Part shown: positions 49,146 to 59,097 of the stretch, piece after piece
How the letters are laid out: each line of letters begins with the position of its first letter
Numbering within the stretch: the stretch's first letter is position 1
Assembly (NCBI RefSeq): GCF_003711205.1
Contig: NZ_CP031013.1
Span: 2,832,501-2,896,500 of the forward strand
Length of the DNA stretch: 64,000 nucleotides
Direction: 5' to 3'
Source: Polaromonas sp. SP1
Lineage (GTDB): Bacteria; Pseudomonadota; Gammaproteobacteria; Burkholderiales; Burkholderiaceae_C
Position numbers and translations under genes: made by a program
Notes under the pieces: model-generated
What the model was told of the DNA's origin: nothing
Seen by the model: only the letters and a program-made list of their open reading frames with translations
Database searches by the model: none

Positions 49146-49556
49146 TTATTGAATGTCGAGGCGCGTCACGTTGCTGACCGGGATCTTCTTGCCCAGCGTC
49201 AAGGTCAACACACCGTTCTCGAGTTTGGCCGAGCTGTTGGCGGTGTCGATTTCCAGCGGGAAGCGCCATGCGGCCTTGACCTTGCGGCTTGCTTCTTCTT
49301 TGCTGGCAATGCGAACCACATCGCCTTCGATGCTGATGTCCAGTTGCTCGCGGGCCAGGCCGGGCACGTCGAGTTGCAGGGTGTAGGCTTTTTCCTGGTC
49401 TTCCACGCTTGCGGCCTTGGCGGTGGTAACGGCGCCGGTGTCAGACAGCGAAGAGAAGGTGTCGTTGAGGAAGTTTTCCAGGGCGCCGTTGCTCACGACA
49501 GGGGCGTAGTGACGATGAAAGGCGCGGGCGGGGCGATGGGCGAGAGAGTAAAACAT
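49146..49556 (-). CDS. Hsp20 family small heat shock protein
   Basis: A 136-residue alpha-crystallin-domain chaperone. The domain runs from about residue 45 (YTLQLDVPGLAREQLDISIE) to the C-terminal GVLTLTLGKK, with AAWRFPLEI in place of the usual F-R-L strand. The short C-terminal tail IPVSNVTRLDIQ contains the I-P-V motif used for oligomer contacts. The ATG at 49556 has AAGGAA upstream. A heat-shock promoter was not identified with confidence. Convergent with tsaD across a repeat. Confidence 0.9.
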   Translation of the reverse strand: MFYSLAHRPARAFHRHYAPVVSNGALENFLNDTFSSLSDTGAVTTAKAASVEDQEKAYTLQLDVPGLAREQLDISIEGDVVRIASKEEASRKVKAAWRFPLEIDTANSSAKLENGVLTLTLGKKIPVSNVTRLDIQ

Positions 49557-49697
49557 GGCTGTTCCTTGATGGGTTAACAAGGGGCGTTTTCCCCTTACAC
49601 TGCGCGGCGCTCACCGTGATTGCCGCATGCACACCAGTTAGGTGTAGGGGCGGTTTATTCAAGGTTTACCCATGCGAAAGCAAGAGGCTATTTTTTT

Positions 49698-50975
49698 ATG
49701 CAGAAACACTTGAAACGCCTGTTCGCGGCCCTATGTCTCGGCGCCTCGCTGGGCGCCGGCGCGCAGACGGCCGCCCAGGCGCCGGTGCCGGCACCTGTTC
49801 GTATTGCGCTCATCGAAAGCATGTCAGGCGCTTTCGCCAACACCGGTGAAGCGGTGTTCCGCAACCTGGTCTGGGCCACCGAGCGCGTGAATGCGCGCGG
49901 CGGCGTGAAGCTCGCGGGCGGGCCGCGCAACCTGGTCATTGAGCGCTACGACAACAAGGGCCAGAACGAAGAAGCGCTGGCGGCACTGCGCTCAGCCATT
50001 GATGACGGGGTGACCATCATTGCGCAGGGCAACTCGTCGGCGATTGCCGCCGTGCTGATCGACGCCATCAACAAACACAACGAGCGCGAGCCGAACAAGC
50101 GCGTGCTGTTCCTCAATTACTCGGCGGTCGACCCGATCCTGACGAACGAGAAATGCAGCTACTGGCATTTCCGTTTTGACGCACATGCCGATATGCGCAT
50201 GGCGGCGCTGATGGATGTACTCAAGGACGACAAGGCGCTCAAAAGCATTTACCTGATCGGCCAGGACTACAGCTTCGGCCAGGCCGTGCTGCGCGAAGCG
50301 CGCAAGCAGCTCGGTGTGCAGCGCCCGGATGTGCAGGTCGTGGGCGACGAGTTGCATGCGCTCGGCCGCGTCAAGGACTTCATTCCCTACGCCGTGAAGA
50401 TCAAGGCCAGCGGTGCGCAGGCGGTGCTGACGGGCAACTGGGGCAACGACCTGACGCTGCTGATCAAGGCCGCCAAAGAGGTCGGTTACGAAGGCAAGTT
50501 CTACACCTTCTACGGCAACGCGCTCGGCGTGCCGGGTGCGCTGGGCGATGCGGGTGTGGGCAAGGTGGTGGCGGTGGCAGACTGGTTCCCCAATGAGCCG
50601 GGCGCGCAGTCCGAGGCCTTCTACCAATCCTTCCGCCAGCGCTTTCCCAAACCGCAGGACGACTATGTTCACATGCGCATGCAGCTCATGATGGAGTCAC
50701 TGGCCCAAAGTATCGACAAGGCGGGCAGCGCCGACGCCGGTGCGGTGGCGGCGCAGATGGAGCGCAGCACGGTCACCTTTGCGGGCCACAAGGGCGTGAT
50801 GCGCGCGGCGGACCACCAGTTCCAGCAGCCGCTGCTGGTGGCGCTGATGGGCAAGCAGGGCTCGCCGGGGGTGAAGTTTGATGTGGAAGGCTCGGGCTAC
50901 GGCTTTCGCGTCATCAAGACGATTTCGCCGGAGCGGGCCGAGCAGCCGAACAGCTGCAAGATGGTCCGGCCCTGA
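49698..50975 (+). CDS. ABC transporter substrate-binding protein
   Basis: A 425-residue periplasmic binding protein of the branched-chain-amino-acid class with a Sec signal peptide (LFAALCLGASLGAGAQ). Typical segments are RIALIESMSGAFANTGEAV, a Ser/Asn pocket GNSSAIAAVLIDAI and YLIGQDYSFGQAVLREARKQ. It differs from the 5557 copy in having no lipobox and a conserved C-terminal Cys (NSCKMVRP) with an internal Cys (NEKCSYWHF) that may form a disulfide. No transporter partners are near. Substrate unknown. Confidence 0.9.
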   Translation: MQKHLKRLFAALCLGASLGAGAQTAAQAPVPAPVRIALIESMSGAFANTGEAVFRNLVWATERVNARGGVKLAGGPRNLVIERYDNKGQNEEALAALRSAIDDGVTIIAQGNSSAIAAVLIDAINKHNEREPNKRVLFLNYSAVDPILTNEKCSYWHFRFDAHADMRMAALMDVLKDDKALKSIYLIGQDYSFGQAVLREARKQLGVQRPDVQVVGDELHALGRVKDFIPYAVKIKASGAQAVLTGNWGNDLTLLIKAAKEVGYEGKFYTFYGNALGVPGALGDAGVGKVVAVADWFPNEPGAQSEAFYQSFRQRFPKPQDDYVHMRMQLMMESLAQSIDKAGSADAGAVAAQMERSTVTFAGHKGVMRAADHQFQQPLLVALMGKQGSPGVKFDVEGSGYGFRVIKTISPERAEQPNSCKMVRP

Positions 50976-51038
50976 ACCCGCACATCGCTTTCATCTTTCA
51001 TTACTGACAGACGCCGGCAGGCAGATCGAAACACTCCC

Positions 51039-52235
51039 ATGAGACAGGCCGTTTTAAACCTTGAAGAATCCATGATCCGCCAGGTGGCCAATGCCGGCAT
51101 GGGGCGCACTGATGTGCTCAAGTTCTGGTTTGGCGAGAGCGATGAAGTGACGCCGGCGTTTATCCGCGATGCGGCGGCCACTTCGCTGCAGCAGGGCGAG
51201 ACTTTTTATGCGCACAACCTGGGCCTGCCCGAGTTGCGGGAGGCGATTGCCGCCTATGCCACAGGCCTGCGCTGCGCCGGTGCCGCGCCTATCACGGCTG
51301 AGCGCATTGCGGTGACCTCGGGCGGCGTCAATGCGCTGATGCTGGCGGTGCAGGCGCTGGTGGATGCGGGCGACGAGGTGGTGGCCGTGACACCGGTCTG
51401 GCCCAATCTGACGGCCCAGCCGGCCATCATGGGCGCGCAGGTCCGATGCGTCAGCCTCAGGCCGGTGGCAGGCGAGTGGCGGCTGGACGTGGCCGAATTG
51501 CTGGCCGCCATCACGCCTAAAACCAGGCTGCTGATCGTCAACGCGCCCAACAACCCCACGGGCTGGACCCTGTCGCGCGCCGAGCAGGAGGCCATCCTGG
51601 CGCATTGCCGAAAAACCGGTACCTGGATCCTGGCTGACGAGGTGTATGAGCGGCTGTATTACGAACCCACGCCCAATGGCTGTGCGCCCAGTTTTCTCGA
51701 TATAGCGGCGCCGGACGACCGCCTGGTGGTCGTTCACAGCTTTTCCAAGAGCTTTTTGATGACCGGCTGGCGCCTGGGCTGGCTGGTGATGCCGGCCACC
51801 ATGACGCCTCACATGGGCAAGCTGGTGGAGTTCAATACCTCCTGCGCGCCGGTGTTCGTGCAGCGGGCCGGGCTGGTGGCGATTGAACGCACCGCCGACA
51901 TCACCCCCCGGGTGGTGGCCCACCTGAAAACCTGCCGGGACACCCTGGTGCCGCTGCTTCAGGCGGTGCCGGGCGTCCAATTGGCGCCGGCCAAAGGCGG
52001 CATGTACGCCTTTTTCCGGCTGGAGGACCCCTCAGACCCCACTCGCTTCGGCGTCTCGCTGGAAACGGCCAAGCGGCTGGTGGTGGAGGCCGGGCTGGGC
52101 CTGGCGCCGGGCAATGCCTTTATGGTCAACCCGGGGCCCGAGGCCCAGGGCTGGCTGCGCTGGTGTTTCGCCAGCCAGGACGTCGCCAGGCTGGGGCAGG
52201 GGGTGGAGCGCCTCAGGCGCTGGCTTGGGGCCTGA
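51039..52235 (+). CDS. Class I/II pyridoxal-phosphate aminotransferase
   Basis: A 398-residue PLP enzyme of the aspartate aminotransferase fold. Visible features are VTSGGVNALMLAVQALVD, the substrate-carboxylate loop NAPNNPTGW, ILADEVYERLYYE, and the PLP-Lys in SFSKSFLMTGWRLGW near residue 236; the C-terminal Arg is in WLRWCFA. It is probably an aminotransferase acting on aspartate or aromatic/branched amino acids; the exact substrate cannot be decided. Single gene between the ABC binding protein and rpsO. Confidence 0.9.
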   Translation: MRQAVLNLEESMIRQVANAGMGRTDVLKFWFGESDEVTPAFIRDAAATSLQQGETFYAHNLGLPELREAIAAYATGLRCAGAAPITAERIAVTSGGVNALMLAVQALVDAGDEVVAVTPVWPNLTAQPAIMGAQVRCVSLRPVAGEWRLDVAELLAAITPKTRLLIVNAPNNPTGWTLSRAEQEAILAHCRKTGTWILADEVYERLYYEPTPNGCAPSFLDIAAPDDRLVVVHSFSKSFLMTGWRLGWLVMPATMTPHMGKLVEFNTSCAPVFVQRAGLVAIERTADITPRVVAHLKTCRDTLVPLLQAVPGVQLAPAKGGMYAFFRLEDPSDPTRFGVSLETAKRLVVEAGLGLAPGNAFMVNPGPEAQGWLRWCFASQDVARLGQGVERLRRWLGA

Positions 52236-52390
52236 GCCCGTTCTTCAGGCTATAATCCAAGGCTCTGTGCGGTTTGAGGCCATTTTTGGGCCTTTACCTG
52301 CCGGAACACGACGAAAGCGGTTTATTTCACTCCCATGTCGGGAACGCTGCTTCGCTCGCAAGCGCACCTCGGTGCAAGAAAGAGAAACCC

Positions 52391-52657
52391 ATGATTGCAA
52401 AATCAGTCAAGGCCGAAATCGTTCAGGCCAACGCACGTGCCGCCGGCGACACCGGCAGCCCTGAAGTTCAAGTGGCGCTGCTGACCGGCCGCATCAACGA
52501 ACTGACCCCCCATTTCAAGGCCAACGCCAAGGATCACCACGGCCGCCGCGGTCTGCTGCGCATGGTGAGCCGCCGCCGCAAGCTGCTGGACTACCTCAAG
52601 TCCAAAGATGCTGACCGTTACACCGCGCTGATCGCCAAGCTTGGCCTGCGCAAGTAA
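52391..52657 (+). CDS. rpsO: 30S ribosomal protein S15
   Basis: An 88-residue protein matching S15 throughout: [36 protein letters not shown] and [13 protein letters not shown]. It binds 16S rRNA helix 22 and organises the platform. The ATG at 52391 follows AAGAAAGAG. A strong terminator follows, then pnp, the conserved order in proteobacteria. Confidence 0.98.
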   Translation: MIAKSVKAEIVQANARAAGDTGSPEVQVALLTGRINELTPHFKANAKDHHGRRGLLRMVSRRRKLLDYLKSKDADRYTALIAKLGLRK

Positions 52658-52674
52658 TCGGTAAAAACGATTTG

Positions 52675-52713
52675 AAAGCGCCTGAGTTAGTTCACTAGCT
52701 CAGGCGCTTTTTA
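52675..52713 (+). terminator. Rho-independent terminator after rpsO
   Basis: AAAGCGCCTGAG pairs with CTCAGGCGCTTT, followed by TTA. Readthrough into pnp is likely, as in E. coli. Confidence 0.88.
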
Positions 52714-52747
52714 CTTCGGAGCAAGGCAAAACGAGCACGCGCTGTGT

Positions 52748-52802
52748 CATTCCACAAAAAAAGCCCTGGTCAGGCGCCTGATCCCAGGCATTTTGTGGAA
52801 TG
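52748..52802 (+). promoter_or_regulatory. Long hairpin in the pnp leader, probable RNase III site
   Basis: CATTCCACAAAA pairs with TTTTGTGGAATG (12 bp), enclosing GCC-TGG/CCA-GGC and a self-complementary TCAGGCGCCTGA. The nearly continuous double strand lies 76 bases before the pnp start, as does the RNase III-processed hairpin that allows PNPase autoregulation in E. coli. Function here is inferred from position and shape. Confidence 0.65.
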
Positions 52803-52877
52803 GCATCGTGTTCAGCCAGCCACCGCTCCGGGCCTCCCGCACTGCCTCAAGTGCGTGAATTTAGTGGAGAAAAGAAC

Positions 52878-54995
52878 ATGAGCATTTTCAACAAAGTCAC
52901 CAAGTCCTTCCAGTGGGGCCAGCACAAGGTCACGATGGAAACCGGCGAAGTCGCACGCCAGTCCAGCGGCGCCGTCATCGTTGACATGGACGGCACCGTT
53001 GTGCTGGCCACCGTCGTCGCCAAAACCGACGCCAAGCCCGGCCAGGATTTCTTCCCCCTGACCGTTGACTACCTCGAGAAAACCTACGCCGCCGGCCGCA
53101 TCCCCGGCAGCTTCTTCAAGCGCGAAGGCCGCCCCAGCGAATTCGAAACGCTGACGTCCCGCCTGATCGACCGCCCGATCCGCCCCCTGTTCCCCGAAGG
53201 CTTCTTCAACGAAGTGCAGGTCGTGATCCATGTGCTGTCGCTCAACCCTGAAGTGGAAGGCGACATCCCCGCGCTGATCGCTTCGAGCGCCGCACTGTCG
53301 ATCTCCGGCATCCCGTTCAACGGCCCGATCGGCGCCGCCCGCGTGGCCTACATCGACGGGCAGTACGTGCTGAACCCCGGCAAGACCCAGCTCAAGGATT
53401 CGAAGATGGACCTGGTTGTGGCCGGCACCGAAGCCGCCGTACTGATGGTCGAGTCCGAAGCCCAGCAGCTGTCTGAAGAAATCATGCTCGGCGCCGTGGT
53501 GTTCGGCCATGAGCAGGGCAATATCGCCATCAACGCGATCCACGAACTCGTGCGCGACGCCGGCAAGCCGGTGTGGGACTGGCAGGCTCCTGCCAAGAAC
53601 GAGCCGCTGATCGCCAGGGTCAACGAACTGGCCGGCGCCAAGCTGCAGGCCGCGTACCAGATCCGCGCCAAGCAAGCCCGTACGCAAGCCTGCCGTGTGG
53701 TGACCTCGGAAGTCATGGCCGCCCTGAAGGCCGATGAAGTCGCATTCGACAGCGTCGCCGTTGAAGGCATGCTGTTCGACATCGAAGCCAAGATCGTCCG
53801 CAGCCAGATCCTGGCCGGCGAGCCCCGTATCGACGGCCGCGACACGCGCACCGTTCGCGCGATTGAAATCCGCAACAGCGTGCTGCCCCGCACCCACGGT
53901 TCGGCCCTGTTCACGCGCGGTGAAACGCAAGCGCTGGTCGTGACCACGCTGGGCACCGAGCGCGACGCGCAGCGCATCGACGCACTGTCGGGCGACTACG
54001 AAGACCGCTTCATGCTGCACTACAACATGCCTCCGTTCGCCACCGGCGAAACCGGCCGTGTCGGCTCGCCAAAACGCCGCGAGATCGGCCACGGCCGCCT
54101 GGCCAAGCGCGCGCTGATCGCCGTGCTGCCGACGAAGGAAGAATTCCCTTACACCATGCGTGTTGTGTCTGAAATCACCGAATCCAACGGCTCTTCGTCG
54201 ATGGCTTCGGTCTGCGGCGGCTGCCTGTCGCTGATGGACGCCGGCGTGCCGATGAAGGCCCACGTGGCCGGTATCGCCATGGGCCTGATCAAGGAAGACA
54301 ACCGCTTTGCCGTGCTGACCGACATCCTGGGCGACGAAGATCATCTGGGTGACATGGACTTCAAGGTTGCCGGTACCACCTTCGGTATCACCGCGCTGCA
54401 GATGGACATCAAGATCCAGGGCATCACCAAGGAAATCATGCAGGTTGCGCTGGCCCAGGCCAAAGAAGCCCGCATGCACATCCTGGGCAAGATGCAGGAA
54501 GCCATGGGCGAAGCCAAGGCTGAAGTGTCCGACTTCGCGCCGCGCCTGTACGTCATGAAGATCAACCCCGAGAAGATTCGCGACGTGATCGGCAAGGGCG
54601 GCGCGGTCATCCGCGCGCTGACCGAAGAAACTGGCACGCAAATCAACATCGAGGAAGACGGCACCATCACCATCGCCTCGAACGACAGCGCCAAGGCCGA
54701 CGAAGCCAAGCGCCGCATCGCCGAGATCACCGCTGAAGTCGAAATCGGCAAGGTCTACGAAGGCCCGGTCACCAAGATCCTGGACTTCGGCGCACTGATC
54801 AACCTGCTGCCCGGCAAGGACGGCCTGCTGCACATCAGCCAGATCGCCCACGAGCGCGTCGAAAAAGTCACCGACTACCTGAGCGAAGGCCAGATCGTCA
54901 AGGTCAAGGTTCTTGAGACCGACGAGAAAGGCCGCGTCAAGCTGTCGATGAAGGCTTTGCTCGACCGTCCAGCCCAGGACCAGGACCGGGGCTGA
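52878..54995 (+). CDS. pnp: Polyribonucleotide nucleotidyltransferase
   Basis: A 705-residue 3'-5' phosphorolytic exoribonuclease of the RNA degradosome. Two RNase PH domains are seen (first around [20 protein letters not shown], second with [16 protein letters not shown] and the catalytic-site [13 protein letters not shown]), then KH ([20 protein letters not shown] near 570) and S1 ([20 protein letters not shown] near 625) RNA-binding domains. Length is normal. GGAG lies ten bases before the ATG. Expression is probably controlled through the leader hairpin. Confidence 0.98.
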   Translation: MSIFNKVTKSFQWGQHKVTMETGEVARQSSGAVIVDMDGTVVLATVVAKTDAKPGQDFFPLTVDYLEKTYAAGRIPGSFFKREGRPSEFETLTSRLIDRPIRPLFPEGFFNEVQVVIHVLSLNPEVEGDIPALIASSAALSISGIPFNGPIGAARVAYIDGQYVLNPGKTQLKDSKMDLVVAGTEAAVLMVESEAQQLSEEIMLGAVVFGHEQGNIAINAIHELVRDAGKPVWDWQAPAKNEPLIARVNELAGAKLQAAYQIRAKQARTQACRVVTSEVMAALKADEVAFDSVAVEGMLFDIEAKIVRSQILAGEPRIDGRDTRTVRAIEIRNSVLPRTHGSALFTRGETQALVVTTLGTERDAQRIDALSGDYEDRFMLHYNMPPFATGETGRVGSPKRREIGHGRLAKRALIAVLPTKEEFPYTMRVVSEITESNGSSSMASVCGGCLSLMDAGVPMKAHVAGIAMGLIKEDNRFAVLTDILGDEDHLGDMDFKVAGTTFGITALQMDIKIQGITKEIMQVALAQAKEARMHILGKMQEAMGEAKAEVSDFAPRLYVMKINPEKIRDVIGKGGAVIRALTEETGTQINIEEDGTITIASNDSAKADEAKRRIAEITAEVEIGKVYEGPVTKILDFGALINLLPGKDGLLHISQIAHERVEKVTDYLSEGQIVKVKVLETDEKGRVKLSMKALLDRPAQDQDRG

Positions 54996-55002
54996 TCAGT
55001 AT

Positions 55003-55058
55003 CTGCTATTGATTTTGTAGCTGCCAGCCCTTGCGTACCTTGGGCTGGCGGCACAAAT
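55003..55058 (+). repeat. GCTAT element, copy h (intergenic)
   Basis: TGCTATTGATTTTGTAGCTG, CCAGCCCTTGCGTACC, TTGGGCTGGCGGCACAAATG. It fills the 76-base gap between pnp and the quinone oxidoreductase gene and includes the complement of none of their codons, though an in-frame ATG at 55057 lies at its edge. Confidence 0.75.
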
Positions 55059-55071
55059 GACCTGGATATTC

Positions 55072-56058
55072 ATGAAAGCTGTTGAAATTACATCCTATGG
55101 CGCGCCTGAGGTTTTGCGCCTGGGCTCGCGTCCGGCTCCCGTTGACGGCGCCGGCGAAGTCCTGATTCGTGTGAATGCCAGCGGCGTGAACCGCCCTGAT
55201 GTTTTGCAGCGCATGGGGCACTATCCGGTGCCGCCCGGTGCGTCGGACATCCCCGGGCTTGAGGTGGCGGGCGTGATTGTTTCCGGCGATGCCCGGGCAA
55301 TGGCAGCCGCAGGCTTGAAAATTGGTGACCGTGTCTGCGCATTGGTGGCGGGCGGTGGTTATGCCGAGTTATGCGTTGCGCCTGTGGCGCAGTGCCTGCC
55401 CGTGCCTGAAGGGCTCAGCGATATCGAAGCCGCCTCCCTGCCGGAGACCTTCTTTACGGTTTGGAGCAATGTGTTTGAGCGCGCTCATTTGCAGCCGGGC
55501 GAAACGCTGTTGATCCAGGGCGGCTCCAGCGGCATCGGCGTGACGGCCATTCAGATTGCCAAGGCCTTGGGCGCCAAGGTGCTGGTCACCGCCGGCAGCG
55601 ACGACAAGTGTGCCGCCTGCGTGGCCTTGGGCGCCGACCATGCCATCAACTACAAGACCAGCGATTTCGCCGAAGAGGCCAAAAAGCTGACGAACGGGAA
55701 GGGCGTCGACGTCATTCTCGACATGGTTGCCGGCAGTTATGTCGCACGCGAAGTCGACTGCATGGCTGAAGACGGCCGCCTCGTCATCATTGCGCTGCAG
55801 GGCGGCACCAAAGCCGAATTCAATGCCGGACTCGTGCTGCGCAAGCGCCTGACCATCACCGGTTCGACCTTGCGTCCGCGCTCTGTCGAGTTCAAGGCCG
55901 GTATTGCGAAAGCGCTGAAAGAAAAAGTCTGGCCGCTGATTGCCGGCGGCGCCGTCAAGCCGGTGATTCACAGTACGTTCGCCGCTGCGGATGCTGCCAA
56001 AGCGCACGCGCTGATGGAGTCCAACCAGCACGTCGGCAAAATCGTTTTGACCTGGTAA
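55072..56058 (+). CDS. NAD(P)H quinone oxidoreductase (zeta-crystallin type)
   Basis: A 328-residue zinc-free medium-chain dehydrogenase/reductase of the quinone oxidoreductase (PIG3-like) group. It has [20 protein letters not shown] near residue 38, the nucleotide fold [20 protein letters not shown] near 145, and [12 protein letters not shown]. The Cys/His pair for structural zinc is absent. It transfers hydride from NADPH to quinones or alkenals. The ATG at 55072 fits the family ([10 protein letters not shown]); an ATG at 55057 would add five residues. tpiA follows after seven bases. Confidence 0.93.
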   Translation: MKAVEITSYGAPEVLRLGSRPAPVDGAGEVLIRVNASGVNRPDVLQRMGHYPVPPGASDIPGLEVAGVIVSGDARAMAAAGLKIGDRVCALVAGGGYAELCVAPVAQCLPVPEGLSDIEAASLPETFFTVWSNVFERAHLQPGETLLIQGGSSGIGVTAIQIAKALGAKVLVTAGSDDKCAACVALGADHAINYKTSDFAEEAKKLTNGKGVDVILDMVAGSYVAREVDCMAEDGRLVIIALQGGTKAEFNAGLVLRKRLTITGSTLRPRSVEFKAGIAKALKEKVWPLIAGGAVKPVIHSTFAAADAAKAHALMESNQHVGKIVLTW

Positions 56059-56065
56059 GCCAAAG

Positions 56066-56824
56066 ATGAAAAAACTCATTGCGGGAAACTGGAAGATGAA
56101 CGGCAGCCTGGCGGCCAACACCGCCTTGCTGGACGCGCTGGCGCAAGGTTTGGCCAATCCTGCAGCATGCGAAGTGGCCGTGTGCGTGCCCGCGCCATAT
56201 CTGGCACAAGTCCAGGCCATGCGCGCTGCGAAAGCAGGTCTTGCTCCCGTTGAGTTGGGCGCGCAGGATGTCTCAGCACATGCCTCTGGCGCCTACACCG
56301 GCGAGGTGAGTGCCGCCATGCTCAAGGAGTTCGGTTGCCGGTTTGCCATCGTCGGCCATTCGGAGCGCCGCCAATACCATGGCGAAACGGATCAACTGGT
56401 CGCCGACAAAACCAAAGCCGCACTGGCCGCGGGCATCACGCCCATCGTCTGCATCGGCGAAACGCTGGCTGAGCGCGAAGCGGGCCACACCGAAGAAGTC
56501 GTCAAGCGCCAACTGGCCGCGGTGATTCACACCAACGGCCATTGCATCAGCGAAATCGTGGTGGCCTACGAGCCTGTATGGGCCATCGGCACCGGCAAGA
56601 CAGCTTCGCCGGAAGAGGCCCAGGCGGTGCATGCCGTGCTGCGGGCCCAATTGAAAGCGGCGACGGACCAGTTCGCGCGCGTGAAGATTCTGTATGGCGG
56701 CAGCATGAACGCTGCCAATGCGGCGTCGCTGCTGGCCCAGCCCGACATTGACGGCGGCCTCATTGGCGGCGCGTCGCTCAAAGCCCCCGATTTTTTGACA
56801 ATTATTGCTGCAGCCCGCAACTAG
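56066..56824 (+). CDS. tpiA: Triosephosphate isomerase
   Basis: A 252-residue TIM-barrel enzyme interconverting dihydroxyacetone phosphate and glyceraldehyde 3-phosphate. Active-site residues are visible: Asn8/Lys10 in GNWKMNG, the His in IVGHSERR near 92, the Glu in [11 protein letters not shown] near 168, and the phosphate loop LYGGSMN near 211. It is coupled closely to the upstream oxidoreductase gene and is followed by secG. Confidence 0.98.
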   Translation: MKKLIAGNWKMNGSLAANTALLDALAQGLANPAACEVAVCVPAPYLAQVQAMRAAKAGLAPVELGAQDVSAHASGAYTGEVSAAMLKEFGCRFAIVGHSERRQYHGETDQLVADKTKAALAAGITPIVCIGETLAEREAGHTEEVVKRQLAAVIHTNGHCISEIVVAYEPVWAIGTGKTASPEEAQAVHAVLRAQLKAATDQFARVKILYGGSMNAANAASLLAQPDIDGGLIGGASLKAPDFLTIIAAARN

Positions 56825-56857
56825 CAAGCACAGCACGCTATTAATTTAGGAGTAGAT

Positions 56858-57277
56858 ATGAACGTTGTATTAACCATTGTCCTTGCAGTGCAGATGCTCT
56901 CGGCGCTTGGCATGATTGGCCTGATCCTGGTGCAGCACGGCAAGGGTGCCGACATGGGTGCGGCGTTTGGAAGCGGCGGCTCCGGCAGCCTGTTTGGCGC
57001 CAGCGGCAGTGCCAACTTTCTGTCGCGCACCACCGGTATCCTGGCCGCGTTGTTTTTTGCCTGCACCTTGCTGCTCGCTTACTTTGGCGGCAGCACGCAG
57101 CCGCGCGCCGGCTCCAGCGTTCTGGAAGGTGCGGCGGTGACGGCTCCTGCCCCCGCGGCATCGGCCTCCGGCGCGACCCAAATCCCCGGCACCACGGTGC
57201 CCGCCGGCACCGGCGCTGCAGTTCCCGCCGCTCCTGCGCCGGCTGCATCGGGTGCTGCGCAAATCCCGACGAAATAA
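56858..57277 (+). CDS. secG: Preprotein translocase subunit SecG
   Basis: A 139-residue membrane protein of the SecYEG channel. Two helices, VVLTIVLAVQMLSALGMIGLIL-like (residues 2-23) and ILAALFFACTLLLAYF (near 61-76), flank the conserved cytoplasmic loop VQHGKGADMGAAFGSGGSGSLFGASGSANFLSR. The last 50 residues are an Ala/Pro/Gly-rich tail of low conservation, usual in this group. AGGAG precedes the ATG. The tRNA-Leu gene follows. Confidence 0.96.
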   Translation: MNVVLTIVLAVQMLSALGMIGLILVQHGKGADMGAAFGSGGSGSLFGASGSANFLSRTTGILAALFFACTLLLAYFGGSTQPRAGSSVLEGAAVTAPAPAASASGATQIPGTTVPAGTGAAVPAAPAPAASGAAQIPTK

Positions 57278-57391
57278 CGCTTATTGCTGCTGCTTCCTCA
57301 TGGGGGAAGCGGGATTTCAGGGTAAACTCTGAGACTGTCTGGAAAGCCCAAAACCGCAAGGTTTCCTCATGCCATCCAGACAATAAATACC

Positions 57392-57476
57392 GCGGACGTG
57401 GTGAAATTGGTAGACACGCTATCTTGAGGGGGTAGTGCCGAAAGGTGTGCGAGTTCGAGTCTCGCCGTCCGCACCA
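57392..57476 (+). tRNA. tRNA-Leu (anticodon GAG)
   Basis: An 85-base class II tRNA with encoded CCA. Acceptor arms GCGGACG/CGTCCGC, D-loop AATTGGTAGAC, anticodon stem-loop CTATC-TTGAGGG-GGTAG with GAG at positions 34-36, a long variable arm (TGCCGAAAGGTGT) and the T arm GCGAG-TTCGAGT-CTCGC. All stems pair. It sits between secG and nuoA, a conserved place in betaproteobacteria. Confidence 0.97.
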
Positions 57477-57575
57477 GATTGACATGCATCGGCAGCAGCG
57501 CTCCGGCAGTGCTGTCGGCTCAAACGGCAAACTGAAGCAAACCGCGCAAGTGGCTTTTCAGAAGTTGAATCCACG

Positions 57576-57935
57576 ATGAACCTCGATCAATACCTTCCTG
57601 TTCTCCTGTTTATTCTGGTCGGTGTGGGTGTCGGCGTGGTGCCTCAGGTCCTGGGTCGTTTGTTGGGGCCCGTGCGGCCCGACAGTGAAAAAAACTCCCC
57701 CTACGAATGCGGCTTCGAAGCTTTCGAAGATGCCCGCATGAAATTCGATGTGCGCTACTACCTGGTCGCCATCCTCTTCATTCTTTTTGACCTCGAAATC
57801 GCGTTCCTTTTTCCCTGGGCCGTTGCGCTCAAGGAAATCGGTCCTGTCGGTTTCTGGTCCGTCATGATTTTCCTGGGCATTCTGGTCGTGGGCTTTGTCT
57901 ACGAGTGGAAAAAAGGTGCGCTGGACTGGGAATAA
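57576..57935 (+). CDS. nuoA: NADH-quinone oxidoreductase subunit A
   Basis: A 119-residue membrane subunit of complex I. Three helices are seen ([51 protein letters not shown]), with the conserved [12 protein letters not shown] loop between the first two, including the quinone-site Cys. It opens the nuo operon, which continues without interruption to the window edge. Confidence 0.97.
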   Translation: MNLDQYLPVLLFILVGVGVGVVPQVLGRLLGPVRPDSEKNSPYECGFEAFEDARMKFDVRYYLVAILFILFDLEIAFLFPWAVALKEIGPVGFWSVMIFLGILVVGFVYEWKKGALDWE

Positions 57936-57983
57936 GAAGATCCCGAGGGTTCTCTAGGCGAATCTCGCCACAAAGGTACGGGT

Positions 57984-58463
57984 ATGTCACTTGAAGGTGT
58001 TTTCAACGAAGGCTTCATGACCACGAGTTACGACTCGGTGGTGAACTGGGCCAAGACGGGTTCGCTCTGGCCCATGACGTTCGGCCTCGCGTGCTGCGCC
58101 GTCGAAATGATGCATGCTGGTGCTGCGCGCTACGACATCGACCGTTTCGGCATGTTGTTCCGTCCCAGTCCGCGCCAGTCCGATCTGATGATCGTGGCCG
58201 GCACGCTGTGCAACAAGATGGGACCGGCGCTGCGCAAGGTGTATGACCAGATGTCCGAGCCGCGCTGGGTATTGTCCATGGGCTCTTGCGCCAACGGCGG
58301 CGGTTATTACCACTACAGCTATTCGGTGGTTCGTGGCTGCGACCGTATCGTGCCGGTCGACGTGTACGTGCCCGGTTGCCCGCCCACGGCGGAGGCGCTG
58401 ATGTACGGCATCATCCAGCTGCAGCAGAAAATCCGCCGCACCAACACGATTGCGAGGGCATAA
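57984..58463 (+). CDS. nuoB: NADH-quinone oxidoreductase subunit B
   Basis: A 159-residue peripheral subunit holding cluster N2, the last iron-sulfur centre before quinone. Its Cys ligands are in [21 protein letters not shown] and [12 protein letters not shown]. The adjoining Cys pair typical of N2 is intact. Normal length. nuoC follows after two bases. Confidence 0.98.
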   Translation: MSLEGVFNEGFMTTSYDSVVNWAKTGSLWPMTFGLACCAVEMMHAGAARYDIDRFGMLFRPSPRQSDLMIVAGTLCNKMGPALRKVYDQMSEPRWVLSMGSCANGGGYYHYSYSVVRGCDRIVPVDVYVPGCPPTAEALMYGIIQLQQKIRRTNTIARA

Positions 58464-58465
58464 AA

Positions 58466-59074
58466 ATGTCCTCTTCTCCTGTTTCCATGGAGCAACTCGC
58501 CGAAACGATTCGTGCAGTGCTTGGCGACAAAGTCAAAAGCCTGAACACCGCGCTCGGTGAAATCACCCTCACGGTGACTGCTGCCGACTACCTTGTAGCC
58601 GCAGCCCAGTTGCGCGATGCGCCCGGTTGCCGCTTCGAGCAGCTCATCGACCTTTGCGGCGTCGACTATTCCGAATATAAGGACGGCCAATACGGCGGCT
58701 TGCGGTATTGCGTGGTGTCGCACCTGCTGTCGGTCAGCCTGAACCAACGCGTGCGCCTCAAGGTGTTCTGCCCCGATGACGATTTCCCGGTGGTGGATTC
58801 TCTCAATGACATCTGGAACTCAGCCAACTGGTTTGAGCGCGAGGCTTTCGATCTTTACGGCATCATCTTTGAAGGTCACAACGACCTGCGCCGCATCTTG
58901 ACCGACTATGGCTTTATCGGCCATCCTTTCCGCAAGGATTTCCCGACTTCAGGCCATGTGGAAATGCGCTACGACTCCGAGCAGAAGCGCGTGATCTATC
59001 AGCCGGTCACCATCGAGCCGCGTGAGATCACCCCCCGCGTGATTCGCGAAGACAACTACGGTGGCCTGCAGTAA
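58466..59074 (+). CDS. nuoC: NADH-quinone oxidoreductase subunit C
   Basis: A 202-residue 30-kDa subunit of complex I. Family markers are [32 protein letters not shown], and [19 protein letters not shown]. It is a separate protein, not fused to NuoD as in enterobacteria. The ATG at 58466 is just after the nuoB stop. It ends with REDNYGGLQ, 23 bases before nuoD. Confidence 0.97.
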   Translation: MSSSPVSMEQLAETIRAVLGDKVKSLNTALGEITLTVTAADYLVAAAQLRDAPGCRFEQLIDLCGVDYSEYKDGQYGGLRYCVVSHLLSVSLNQRVRLKVFCPDDDFPVVDSLNDIWNSANWFEREAFDLYGIIFEGHNDLRRILTDYGFIGHPFRKDFPTSGHVEMRYDSEQKRVIYQPVTIEPREITPRVIREDNYGGLQ

Positions 59075-59097
59075 GCAGCGTCGACAAGAGATACCCC

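Noticed and set aside
52812..54851. 679-codon minus-strand frame opposite pnp
   Set aside because: Shadow of pnp in a regular-codon GC-rich gene.
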